Assembly (NCBI GenBank): GCA_039975755.1
Contig: JBDWGM010000062.1
Coordinates: 70,320 to 134,319 of the forward strand
Direction of reading: 5' to 3'
DNA: 64,000 bases
Source of the DNA: JABSSA01 sp039975755
GTDB taxonomy: Bacteria; Pseudomonadota; Alphaproteobacteria; Rhodobacterales; Rhodobacteraceae
Part shown: one piece after another, positions 34,031-42,559 of the stretch
How positions within the stretch are numbered: the first letter of the stretch is position 1
Layout: the number at the start of each line of letters is the position of its first letter
Notes under the pieces: model-generated
Databases searched by the model: none
The model's input: only the letters and a program-made list of their open reading frames with translations
What the model was told of the DNA's origin: nothing
Made by a program: the position numbers and the translations under genes

Positions 34031-35263
34031 ATGCCCGAAGATCTGATCAATTCCTTCATGAATGGACCCGACGACAAGGGCCGCTTTGGCCAGTTTGGTG
34101 GTCGGTTTGTGTCCGAAACTTTGATGCCGCTGATCCTTGATTTGGAAGCGGAATACGAAAAAGCAAAGACGGATAAGTCCTTTTGGGACGAGATGGAATT
34201 TTTGTGGAAGCATTACGTTGGCCGTCCCAGCCCATTGTATCACGCTGAACGTCTGACCGAACACCTGGGCGGTGCCAAGATTTACCTCAAGCGCGACGAG
34301 CTGAACCACACTGGCGCCCACAAGATCAATAACGTGCTGGGCCAAATCATTTTGGCACGCCGTATGGGAAAATCCCGGATCATCGCGGAAACGGGTGCGG
34401 GACAGCACGGTGTTGCAACCGCGACTGTCTGTGCCAAGTTTGGATTGAAATGCGTGGTCTATATGGGTGCGCATGACGTTGAACGCCAAGCCCCCAACGT
34501 CTTTCGGATGAAGCTTTTGGGGGCTGAGGTCATTCCGGTGACCTCGGGACGCGGCACATTGAAAGACGCGATGAACGACGCGTTGCGCGATTGGGTGACC
34601 AACGTGCGCGACACGTTTTATTGCATCGGCACAGTGGCAGGACCGCACCCGTACCCTGCCATGGTACGGGATTTTCAGGCTATCATCGGCAAAGAAGCCA
34701 AAGCCCAGATGCAAGAGGCCGAAGGGCGTCTGCCGGACACAATTATTGCGGCCATTGGCGGCGGATCCAATGCAATGGGGCTGTTCTTTCCGTTTCTGGA
34801 TGACGACTCTGTCAATATCATCGGCGTCGAAGCTGGCGGTAAAGGCGTGAATGACAAGATGGAACACTGCGCATCCTTGACCGGGGGGCGACCGGGCGTA
34901 TTACATGGCAACCGGACCTATCTTTTGCAGGATGACGACGGCCAAATTTTGGAAGGGTTCTCGATCTCAGCAGGGTTGGATTACCCGGGCATTGGTCCAG
35001 AACATTCATGGCTGCATGATATCGGCCGTGCGCAATACGTATCCATAACGGATCTCGAAGCGCTGGAGGCGTTTCAGCTGTGTTGCGAGCAAGAAGGCAT
35101 CATTCCCGCGCTGGAGCCGTCTCACGCATTGGCCCATGTGATGAAAATTGCGCCAGACCTGCCCAAGGACCACATCATTTGTATGAACATGTGTGGTCGA
35201 GGGGACAAAGACATCTTCACGGTTGCGCGGGCATTGGGCATGGATATGGGGCAAGGCGATTGA
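34031..35263 (+). CDS. trpB: Tryptophan synthase beta subunit
   Basis: A 410-residue PLP enzyme that joins indole and serine. The PLP lysine lies in HTGAHKINN near residue 98, GGGSNAMG near 245 binds the phosphate, and AETGAGQHGVATA near 118 binds serine. GGAG lies six bases before the ATG; an open frame reaches 18 codons further upstream without similarity. The alpha subunit gene trpA is 13 kb to the right on the opposite strand. A terminator follows. Confidence 0.98.
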   Translation: MPEDLINSFMNGPDDKGRFGQFGGRFVSETLMPLILDLEAEYEKAKTDKSFWDEMEFLWKHYVGRPSPLYHAERLTEHLGGAKIYLKRDELNHTGAHKINNVLGQIILARRMGKSRIIAETGAGQHGVATATVCAKFGLKCVVYMGAHDVERQAPNVFRMKLLGAEVIPVTSGRGTLKDAMNDALRDWVTNVRDTFYCIGTVAGPHPYPAMVRDFQAIIGKEAKAQMQEAEGRLPDTIIAAIGGGSNAMGLFFPFLDDDSVNIIGVEAGGKGVNDKMEHCASLTGGRPGVLHGNRTYLLQDDDGQILEGFSISAGLDYPGIGPEHSWLHDIGRAQYVSITDLEALEAFQLCCEQEGIIPALEPSHALAHVMKIAPDLPKDHIICMNMCGRGDKDIFTVARALGMDMGQGD

Positions 35264-35297
35264 AGCGCCAGATCATTGCATTGAAATAACGTGAAAG

Positions 35298-35322
35298 CCC
35301 GCGGAGTGCCGCGGGTTTTTTT
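35298..35322 (+). terminator. Terminator after trpB
   Basis: A seven-base-pair stem CCCGCGG/CCGCGGG with loop AGTG followed by seven T residues, about 35 bases after the trpB stop. Confidence 0.85.
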
Positions 35323-35331
35323 CGTTTGGAT

Positions 35332-35706
35332 TCAAGTCTGAATGCTGTGTTCTTCAAAGACTTCTAGCGGAACGATGTCCAAAGCCCTTTGATGCGTTGC
35401 CATCAAGTTGACCTTTGGGGCGCACCCTTCGTCATGTGCTTGCAGAAAACGCGCGGCGCACAGGCACCAACTGTCCCCGGCGCTCAATCCCTTAAAGCCG
35501 TATTCCGGCCGTGGCGTGCTTAGGTCGTTTCCAACATACTTCGAAAAGGCAAGGAACTCTGCCGTCATGATCGCACAGACTGTGTGGCTGCCATGATCGT
35601 CAGCACATGTGTCACAATGACCGTTTCTAAAGAAACCGGTCACCGGGTCCATTCCGCATAATTGCAAGGCTGTGCCGTGTACGTTGGTGCTGTCATCAGG
35701 TTGCAT
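35332..35706 (-). CDS. DUF2237 family protein
   Basis: A 124-residue cytoplasmic protein. The family pattern is plain: MDPVTGFFRNGHCDTCADDHGSHTVC, MTAEFLAFSKYVGNDLSTP, and GDSWCLCAARF. Conserved cysteines and histidines suggest metal binding, but the function is unknown. It stands alone, reading toward the trpB terminator. Confidence 0.88.
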   Translation of the reverse strand: MQPDDSTNVHGTALQLCGMDPVTGFFRNGHCDTCADDHGSHTVCAIMTAEFLAFSKYVGNDLSTPRPEYGFKGLSAGDSWCLCAARFLQAHDEGCAPKVNLMATHQRALDIVPLEVFEEHSIQT

Positions 35707-35770
35707 AATAATAACCTAGATTTTCTGCGGGCGAGGTAAAGAGGCACTGTCTGGTATGTGACACAAGTTC

Positions 35771-36940
35771 TTAATTTTGAATGCCATCAACAACGGATCT
35801 GAACAGGGCAATATTTTCTGCCGCACGCCCTTTTTCGCGGAAATTGCGATCGGCGGCCGTTGAGACGATGACGACGCCTGCAGGTTTGTTGAAATAGATG
35901 TGCTGCCCATAGATGCCACGTGCAAAAAATTCACCGGGCCGCGCATCTGACGGTATCCACCACTGATATCCATATTGCGTTTTGCCGGGCTCTGTCGGGG
36001 CGCTTGGAGCAGTGGATTCCGCAATCCAATCTGCTGGAACAATTTGTTTGCCTTGCCACTGACCGTCCTGCAAAATCATTTGCCCAAACCGCGCGTAATC
36101 CCGGGTTGTCACATTCAAACCACCCAGTACAAATGCAACGCCCACGCCATCTGTCAAATAATAGGGGGCCCGTTCTACGCCAAGCGGCTCAATTATCTTT
36201 TCGCTTAATAGGGATGGAATATCGCGTCCTGTCGCGCCCCGGATCACCATACTGATGACATGCGTGTCAATGGATACGTATGTCCAACGGGTACCGGGTT
36301 CTGAATGCGTTTCTGTCAAATCAGCGGCAAAGTCATCCATCTTTCCGCCCAAGGCCAATACGCGTCCCATCCGGTTGATGTCTGAATCGTAGTCCAAGTA
36401 ATCTTCGTCAAATGTCACTCCAGATGTCATCGTTAACACATCGCGGATGCTGGCCGCATCGTATGCACCACCCTTTAAGGACGGTGCATATTTCGTGACC
36501 GGGTCATCCAAACTGGCAATTGCGCCTTCATCCATCACGATGCCCAACAGCGCCGACAAGTAACTTTTGGCCACAGACCACGAGATGCGGAGGTCCTGCG
36601 GGGTCGTGTCGTTGAAATAGGCTTCATGAACGATCTGACCGTCATGTAAGACAAGAAAGGATGTGATGTTCCGCGACTTTAACCACTCATTGTAACTATC
36701 TGTATTTAAGTTATTTGTGCCATTTGATAGCGGCGCAACTGGCGTTTCACCGCGTGCGACAGTGACGTTTAAAAACGCCTCATCCATGTGTGAAAAGTTA
36801 TGCACAATGCGACTTGCATCAAAAAGTGAATTAACGGTCATAAGGCGTTGTAATTCATCGCGTTTCCAGATTGCGACTGCTGCGACGGCAAACAGCAATA
36901 GGATCAGTGTTCGAACGCCATATTTTAGAAAATTCCGCAT
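35771..36940 (-). CDS. Serine hydrolase (beta-lactamase class C / penicillin-binding family)
   Basis: A 389-residue membrane-anchored or secreted protein, with an N-terminal hydrophobic helix (about 8-25). The catalytic S-x-x-K is in SWSVAKSYLSAL near residue 130, the second motif is TYVSIDTHV (Tyr-x-Ser), and a GQH segment near 350 stands for the third. This fits class C beta-lactamase-like esterases or peptidases of the periplasm. The ATG at 36940 has GGGGGA eight bases upstream. The substrate is unknown. Confidence 0.87.
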   Translation of the reverse strand: MRNFLKYGVRTLILLLFAVAAVAIWKRDELQRLMTVNSLFDASRIVHNFSHMDEAFLNVTVARGETPVAPLSNGTNNLNTDSYNEWLKSRNITSFLVLHDGQIVHEAYFNDTTPQDLRISWSVAKSYLSALLGIVMDEGAIASLDDPVTKYAPSLKGGAYDAASIRDVLTMTSGVTFDEDYLDYDSDINRMGRVLALGGKMDDFAADLTETHSEPGTRWTYVSIDTHVISMVIRGATGRDIPSLLSEKIIEPLGVERAPYYLTDGVGVAFVLGGLNVTTRDYARFGQMILQDGQWQGKQIVPADWIAESTAPSAPTEPGKTQYGYQWWIPSDARPGEFFARGIYGQHIYFNKPAGVVIVSTAADRNFREKGRAAENIALFRSVVDGIQN

Positions 36941-37003
36941 CAGATGTTCCCCCGTGACACCAGTCTGCACGCTGAAGCCAGTGCCTTCAAACTGAACGCT
37001 GGG

Positions 37004-38041
37004 TCACTTTCCTGTCCAGCGCACCCAGCGACCATGAAAATCAGCACGCCCCAGATTTAGAGTGATGTCGCCAGGCCAAAGCCGTAGCGTCAAGGCAGCC
37101 CCCACAGCCCCGGTTTTGTCACCATCGGTTTCCATCTGCATCCAGGCCAAGGGGCTGTCTGCTGTCGCTGTTGCCCCGGCGGCTTCGATCAAATCTTGCC
37201 CCCGCTTTTGCACGTCGGTCGGGAAATATTGCCAAGCAACAGTATGCTGAATGACATGCATATGCCCCTGTGGCACCTGACGCAGGCGACGATCCAACCA
37301 CTCAATTGCGTCGCCGCGATCAACGGATACATCCAAGGCGCGCGCAGCCAGTCGCGTGTTTTCCAAGCGCTCTGGTTGATCTGCCCACAAGTATGCCGTC
37401 AGGCGCAGCAGATCATCCTCCTTGCTTGGGTCCAACGGGTTCAGATCCACACCTCCGCGCATTGCGATACCCGGCCTTGCAGGTGGGGGCAGCGGGCCAT
37501 CCCAGTCAGGCCGCAGCGTCAACACAGCATCCGTTGGGCCTAAACCTGTGCCGTTGATATTCAGATTAAACTGATCCCAGACCAAATTTAATCCGCCGCT
37601 TGCCCCTAATTCGGACAGGACAATAGGGCGATCGAAATGATCGTGTGCAACATGGGCCATTGCAATCAAAGCGGCCGAGCGGCGCACTTCGTTGGTTTGT
37701 GGCGGTGACGTTGTCCAATCCAGAAAAAACGCTTCGTGGGTTTGCAAGGCCTCCAAAACGGCACTTTGCAATGCCTGGTCATCCACAACATTTGGCGGAT
37801 AAGCGGCGACCAGCTTTGCGTCTTTTTCCAGCAAAACCAACGCGTGCAATCCGCCTGCGATACGTAAAGGCAACGAATGCCCCGCTGGACCAATGCCCCC
37901 TGAATACTCATCCATCGCACGACCGAGTTCACTGTCGGGACTCCATCCATTTGACAGGATACGCAAAACCCGACCCATCAAAGGTGATCCCATCCGCGTG
38001 CACGTCTCAGCTTGGTCCAAAAAGGCGGATGTCAGAGTCAA
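37004..38041 (-). CDS. DUF2332 family protein
   Basis: A 345-residue cytoplasmic protein. Characteristic segments are GSPLMGRVLRILSNGW near residue 18, EALQTHEAFFLDWTTSPPQTNEV (written as part of a helix near 95), SELGASGGLNLVWDQF and VIQHTVAWQYFP. The family function is unknown. It overlaps the end of pth by four bases and is therefore part of the same minus-strand operon. Confidence 0.87.
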   Translation of the reverse strand: MTLTSAFLDQAETCTRMGSPLMGRVLRILSNGWSPDSELGRAMDEYSGGIGPAGHSLPLRIAGGLHALVLLEKDAKLVAAYPPNVVDDQALQSAVLEALQTHEAFFLDWTTSPPQTNEVRRSAALIAMAHVAHDHFDRPIVLSELGASGGLNLVWDQFNLNINGTGLGPTDAVLTLRPDWDGPLPPPARPGIAMRGGVDLNPLDPSKEDDLLRLTAYLWADQPERLENTRLAARALDVSVDRGDAIEWLDRRLRQVPQGHMHVIQHTVAWQYFPTDVQKRGQDLIEAAGATATADSPLAWMQMETDGDKTGAVGAALTLRLWPGDITLNLGRADFHGRWVRWTGK

Positions 38042-38715
38042 CGAAAGCGCTCCATCAGTTTTTGCAATGGCGATTGCGGTTCGGCTGGGGATTCTTGAGG
38101 TGTTTCGGATTTGGTGGGTTTGGCAGATTTTGTGGTGCTGGATCGTGGTGGATTCACACGTAAGGCAACTGTGTTCATAAACTTACCGCCATCTGCATGC
38201 GCCAGATGCGGCGCCCCATCGGAACATCCTCGAATGACATCATCCAACCAGGTCTCGTCAGCTTTTGGGAAATCGCGCAGCACGTAACCCGGCACCGCAT
38301 CTTTGTGTCCAGGATGCCCGACGCCCATTCGGATGCGTGCATATTCGACCCCGATATGCGAGTGGATAGAACGCAAGCCATTGTGCCCAGCGTGCCCGCC
38401 GCCAACTTTCCAACGCACCTTTCCGGGGGCGAGGTCAATTTCGTCGTGAAAGACGATGACGTCCTGTGGGTCCAGTTTATAAAACCGCATGGCTGCGCCG
38501 ACGCTGTCGCCGGATTTGTTCATAAAGGTCTCTGGTTTCAGCAGAACAACGCGATCTGACCCAAACCGTCCTTCGGCAACAGCGCCATTATGTTTGCCGC
38601 GCCATGCAGGAAAGCCATGGTCAGATGCGATCTGATCCAGTGCCATAAAGCCGATATTGTGCCGGTTGCGGGCATATTTTGCGCCCGGATTGCCAAGGCC
38701 AACGAGGAGTTTCAT
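38038..38715 (-). CDS. pth: Peptidyl-tRNA hydrolase
   Basis: A 225-residue enzyme that frees tRNA from stalled peptidyl-tRNA. Motifs: LVGLGNPGAKYARNRHNIGF with the catalytic His (about 20), KPETFMNKSGDSV near 65, HDEIDLAPGKVR near 93 and GGHAGHNGLRSI. The C-terminal 35 residues are a Ser/Pro/Lys-rich tail ending LQKLMERFR, seen in other Rhodobacterales. The start at 38715 is the family start. It does not lie next to rplY, its usual neighbour. Confidence 0.96.
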   Translation of the reverse strand: MKLLVGLGNPGAKYARNRHNIGFMALDQIASDHGFPAWRGKHNGAVAEGRFGSDRVVLLKPETFMNKSGDSVGAAMRFYKLDPQDVIVFHDEIDLAPGKVRWKVGGGHAGHNGLRSIHSHIGVEYARIRMGVGHPGHKDAVPGYVLRDFPKADETWLDDVIRGCSDGAPHLAHADGGKFMNTVALRVNPPRSSTTKSAKPTKSETPQESPAEPQSPLQKLMERFR

Positions 38716-38791
38716 GAAAATTCTCCGGTCATGTTGCGGCGCAGCATAGTCGCTGGGCCAAGTCGGGTCCAGCAAGTCCGAAGAATAGGTA

Positions 38792-38818
38792 AGCCGCCCG
38801 GCGTAAGGCTGGGCGGCT
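38792..38818 (-). terminator. Hairpin downstream of tpa
   Basis: An eight-base-pair perfect stem AGCCGCCC/GGGCGGCT lies five bases after the tpa stop (reading leftward). The T run after it is weak, so termination may be partial. Confidence 0.55.
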
Positions 38819-38823
38819 AACGT

Positions 38824-40218
38824 TTAGCCAAAGACGCGTTTTAGCGCGGCGTCGACGGCATTTGTTATGGCGTCAATGTCGTCTGCAGTCACAATCAATG
38901 CAGGTGAAAAACACAGCGTATTGTTACGGCCCGGCACGGAACGATTGGTTGCACCAATGATGACGCCGTTTGCCATGCAGTCCCCGACAACCGCCTGAAT
39001 CTGAGCCTCGGATACAGGGTCCTTGGTTTCGCGATCTGTCACCAGCTCCGCGCCGCAAAACAGGCCTTTGCCACGTACATCGCCGATTACGATGTGCTTT
39101 TCTGCCAGTTCGCTCAGGTTCGCCATTAGTCGTTTGCCCATGGCTAACGTGTTTTCCAGTAGGCCTTCTTCTTCGATGATGGTCATGTTTTCTAGCGCTG
39201 CCGCAGGGCCAGCGGTGCAACCACCGAATGTGGAAATATCACGGAAATAGCTCATGGTGTCACCGGTGTCGTCTTTGAACATGTCAAAAACCTCTTCCGT
39301 TGTCACACAGCAGGCGATTGCAGCGTAACCAGAAGCGACACCCTTGGCCATCGTGACAATGTCAGGTTCGACGCCATAGTTTTGATATCCAAACCATTGG
39401 CCGGTCCGACCCAGACCACAGACCACTTCGTCAATGTGTAATAGAATATCGTACTTTTTGCAGATTTCCTGAACGCGTGGCCAATATCCATCTGGTGGTG
39501 GAATGACGCCGCCACCTGCGGTGACAGGTTCCAAGCACAACGCGCCAACTGTATCAGGACCTTCCCGCAGGATGACCTTTTCGATCTCGTCCGCGGCCCA
39601 AATTCCGTAATTTTCAGTCGGAGCGCCTTCTTGTTCGTGGCTGCGATATTCAAGGCAATGGGGGACACGAATAAAGCCCGGTGCAAACGGCCCGTATTGG
39701 GCGTTGCGTTCGTCCTGACCACCCGCGCTTAGGTTCGCAATCGTCGTGCCATGATAATCGCGGTCGCGGTACAAGATTTTGTGCTTTTTCCCGCCGTACC
39801 GTTTGTGTGCAATTTGACGAACCATTTTGAAGGCTTTTTCGTTCGCCTCTGACCCGGAGTTCACGTAATACAGTCGAGACAGCCCAGGCATCTTTTCCAA
39901 CAAGCGTTCGGCAAACATTGCGCCCGGAATGGACCCTGCCGAACCCGCGAAATAGTTCAGTTTGACCAGCTGGTCGCGCACAGCATCTGCAATGCGTTCA
40001 CGTCCATAGCCAACATTCACCGTCCAAACGCCGCCCGAGACCGCATCAAGATGTTCTTTTCCGTTCTGGTCCCAAACGCGCATGCCGCGTCCTTCGACCA
40101 TGATCTTTGGATCGGCTCCCGAAAAGAATGGAGCGTGTTGGATAAGATGATGCCAGACATTTTTTCGATCGGCTTCGACGACTCGGCTCAGATCATTTTC
40201 GTTGAAAGTGCCGTGCAT
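38824..40218 (-). CDS. tpa: Taurine:pyruvate aminotransferase
   Basis: A 464-residue class III PLP aminotransferase that converts taurine and pyruvate to sulfoacetaldehyde and alanine. PLP lysine lies in VTMAKGVASGYAAI near residue 292; LHIDEVVCGLGRTG contains the PLP-binding Asp; the N-terminus NDLSRVVEADRKNVWHHL is typical of Roseobacter Tpa. It diverges from tauABC across 421 bases, which supports taurine as substrate. No xsc (sulfoacetaldehyde acetyltransferase) or pta gene is in the window. Confidence 0.9.
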   Translation of the reverse strand: MHGTFNENDLSRVVEADRKNVWHHLIQHAPFFSGADPKIMVEGRGMRVWDQNGKEHLDAVSGGVWTVNVGYGRERIADAVRDQLVKLNYFAGSAGSIPGAMFAERLLEKMPGLSRLYYVNSGSEANEKAFKMVRQIAHKRYGGKKHKILYRDRDYHGTTIANLSAGGQDERNAQYGPFAPGFIRVPHCLEYRSHEQEGAPTENYGIWAADEIEKVILREGPDTVGALCLEPVTAGGGVIPPPDGYWPRVQEICKKYDILLHIDEVVCGLGRTGQWFGYQNYGVEPDIVTMAKGVASGYAAIACCVTTEEVFDMFKDDTGDTMSYFRDISTFGGCTAGPAAALENMTIIEEEGLLENTLAMGKRLMANLSELAEKHIVIGDVRGKGLFCGAELVTDRETKDPVSEAQIQAVVGDCMANGVIIGATNRSVPGRNNTLCFSPALIVTADDIDAITNAVDAALKRVFG

Positions 40219-40639
40219 GATATACTCCCGGCGAGATTATAAGTGATGATGTATATCACTTTGATTCCGGCATTTGGATTAGGGCCAGATTGCGTTAAGT
40301 TTAATACCAGCTTAAATCGAATATGAAGAGTTTCGAAATCCAGTTGCTTAGTAAATCGGCAAATTGATAAGTCCAGATCACCTTAAGTTTAAGTCCAAGA
40401 TCGCAGCGTGAAAGGCGAAAAAAGCCTAAGAATCAAGGCTAAAAGCTGTTGTGGTCAAAAAAGGTGCGCATTCCAAAACAGTGGGCCAAGTGCGCAAATC
40501 GCGGAAAAACATTGATACTTTTGCAATAATCGTTTCCGATCTTCTTTAAGCCGGGGCAATCCGGCCGTACGCGCGACACTCTGCGCATGACGAGTGCAAA
40601 AAACCACCTGAAATGGGTGGAGCATATGGGAGAATATGT
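40219..40639. promoter_or_regulatory. Divergent tpa-tauA control region with TauR-like direct repeats
   Basis: This 421-base region holds no gene. On the minus strand it carries CTGGACTTAT (40376-40367) and TTGGACTTAA (40398-40389), two direct repeats 22 bases apart, close to CTGGACYTAA reported (from memory) as the TauR binding site upstream of tpa in Rhodobacter capsulatus. Further TTAAGTTT half-like motifs lie at 40293 and 40383. They sit about 150-180 bases upstream of tpa. The tauA ATG is preceded by GGGAGA. Confidence 0.6.
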
Positions 40640-41653
40640 ATGAGCTTCAAATCCAAACTGATGGGCGCAGCTGCTGCTGTTGCCATGTTGGCCGGCACAC
40701 AAGGTGCAGTCGCCGGTGGCCATGGTGGCGAGATTACAGTTGCCTATTTCCTTGAATGGCCAATGCCGTTCCAGTTCGCAAAAGAAACTGGAATGTACGA
40801 AGAAGCCATGGGCGGGACCAAGATTAACTGGGTCAGCTTTGACACCGGTACAGCAATGAGCGCGGCCATGGCGTCGGGCGATGTTCAGATTTCTGTAAGC
40901 CAGGGGGTACCGCCTTTCGTGGTTGCCACATCGGCGGGTCAGGATCTTCAGATTGTTGATGTCGCAGTTTCATATTCCGACAACGACAATTGTGTTGTCG
41001 CGTCTGGTCTTGAAATCGACAAAACATCCGCTGCTGAACTTGCTGGTAAGAAAGTTGCAGTTCCGTTGGGCACAGCGGCGCATTACGGCTTCCTAAGCCA
41101 AATGAACCACTTTGGTGTCGACATCGCATCGATGGACATTGTGGACATGGCTCCGGCTGAAGGTGCAGCAGCGCTGGCACAAGGCTCGCTGGACATGGCG
41201 TGTGGCTGGGGTGGCGCACTGCGTCGCATGACAGAACACGGCAACGTTTTGCTGACAGGTGCCGAAAAAGAAGAGCTTGGCATTCTAGTGTTTGACGCAA
41301 CAACAGCGCCTGCCGGGTTCATCGCAGAAGAAAGCGAATTGCTGGCCCAGTTCTTGTCCGTGACAGCCGCAGCAAACGCAATGTGGGCTGATGAAGCCAA
41401 CCATGCAAAAATGCTGCCTGTCATCGCAAAAGACGCAGGCATGTCAGAAGAAGACACAGCATCGACCTTGTCGACATTCAAGTTCCCGACAATTGACGAA
41501 CAACTGGGCGATGCCTGGTTGGGCGGCACTGCACAAACCTTCATGCAAGGTGTTGCGGGCGTATTTGTTGGTGCTGAATCGATCCCATCAGCTTTGGACA
41601 GCTATGATGGTGCGGTTAACACAGGTCCTTTGGAAGCCGCAAAAGGCCTCTAA
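40640..41653 (+). CDS. tauA: Taurine ABC transporter substrate-binding protein
   Basis: A 337-residue periplasmic binding protein of the SsuA/TauA class with a signal peptide (about residues 1-25, GAVAGG). The N-terminal lobe begins ITVAYFLEWPMPFQFAKE, and GVPPFVVATSAGQD and MACGWGGALRRM are ligand-site loops. Similarity to Roseobacter TauA and the divergent tpa gene support taurine. The ATG at 40640 fits the GGGAGA site; an upstream ATG at 40613 adds unsupported residues. A hairpin follows before tauB. Confidence 0.9.
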   Translation: MSFKSKLMGAAAAVAMLAGTQGAVAGGHGGEITVAYFLEWPMPFQFAKETGMYEEAMGGTKINWVSFDTGTAMSAAMASGDVQISVSQGVPPFVVATSAGQDLQIVDVAVSYSDNDNCVVASGLEIDKTSAAELAGKKVAVPLGTAAHYGFLSQMNHFGVDIASMDIVDMAPAEGAAALAQGSLDMACGWGGALRRMTEHGNVLLTGAEKEELGILVFDATTAPAGFIAEESELLAQFLSVTAAANAMWADEANHAKMLPVIAKDAGMSEEDTASTLSTFKFPTIDEQLGDAWLGGTAQTFMQGVAGVFVGAESIPSALDSYDGAVNTGPLEAAKGL

Positions 41654-41663
41654 TCAAAAACTG

Positions 41664-41695
41664 CCCGCGCAGATTCCTTTTGCGCGGGTATTTTT
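41664..41695 (+). terminator. Attenuator-like terminator between tauA and tauB
   Basis: An eight-base-pair stem CCCGCGCA/TGCGCGGG with a nine-base loop is followed by TATTTTTAA. It starts ten bases after tauA. Such hairpins inside ABC operons lower expression of permease and ATPase relative to the abundant binding protein. Confidence 0.75.
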
Positions 41696-41751
41696 AAGGG
41701 TGCATGGATATTTTCCGGATCACTCAACCCACTTTTTCCGACGGGGGTGCA

Positions 41752-42558
41752 ATGTCGGGTCTTCATATCCAAAATATTTCGATGCGTTTCGATCTGCCGA
41801 ACGGAAGTCACGTTCAAGCGCTAAAGGACGTTACGCTTGACCTGAAACAAGGCGAACTGATGAGCGTACTCGGCCCGTCAGGCTGTGGGAAGACAACGCT
41901 TTTGAATATTGTCGCGGGCTTTCTTGCCCCAACCGAAGGTGCAATTGTTCTGAACGAACAAAAGGTATCTGGTCCGGATGCGCACCGCGGAATGGTGTTT
42001 CAACAAGGTGCGTTATTCGAATGGATGAGCGTGCGAGAAAATGTCCGCTTTGGGCCCGATATGAAGGGCATGGCTAAATCGGAAAGCCGTCAGATTGTTG
42101 ATCATCTGCTGGATGTCGTAGGGCTGCAAGATTTCAAGGAAAAGATGGTTTATGAATTGTCGGGTGGTATGCAGCAACGCGTGGCTTTGGCCCGTTGCTT
42201 GGCGAACGATCCCGACGTCATTTTGATGGATGAACCATTGGGCGCGCTTGATGCGTTGACCCGCGAAAAGATGCAGGGTTTGGTTCTGAAGCTTTGGAAA
42301 GAGACCGGCAAGACCATCATTTTGATCACCCACTCGGTCGAAGAAGCGCTGCTTCTTGGGGAACGTTTGCTGGTCATGGCGCCGCGTCCGGGACGTATTC
42401 ACAAAGAATATCGATTGCCGTTTGCGGATATGGGCGTGGGACGAGACCTGCGCGAGGTCAAGAAAGAGCCAGAATTTGGCGAACGTCGCGAAGAAATTCT
42501 GAGCATGATTTGGGACATGGAAGAAGAGATCATGGGCCGCAGCGAGGAGAGTGCATAA
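41752..42558 (+). CDS. tauB: Taurine ABC transporter ATP-binding protein
   Basis: A 268-residue ABC ATPase. Walker A is GPSGCGKTT, the Q-loop lies in GMVFQQGALFEW, the signature is LSGGMQQRVALARCLA, Walker B is VILMDEPLGALD, and the switch histidine lies in ILITHSVEEAL. The ATG at 41752 (MSGLHIQN) matches known TauB starts and has GGGGG upstream; an ATG at 41704, preceded by AAGGG, would add 16 residues. It couples ATP hydrolysis to TauC and is separated from tauC by one base. Confidence 0.92.
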   Translation: MSGLHIQNISMRFDLPNGSHVQALKDVTLDLKQGELMSVLGPSGCGKTTLLNIVAGFLAPTEGAIVLNEQKVSGPDAHRGMVFQQGALFEWMSVRENVRFGPDMKGMAKSESRQIVDHLLDVVGLQDFKEKMVYELSGGMQQRVALARCLANDPDVILMDEPLGALDALTREKMQGLVLKLWKETGKTIILITHSVEEALLLGERLLVMAPRPGRIHKEYRLPFADMGVGRDLREVKKEPEFGERREEILSMIWDMEEEIMGRSEESA

Positions 42559-42559
42559 T

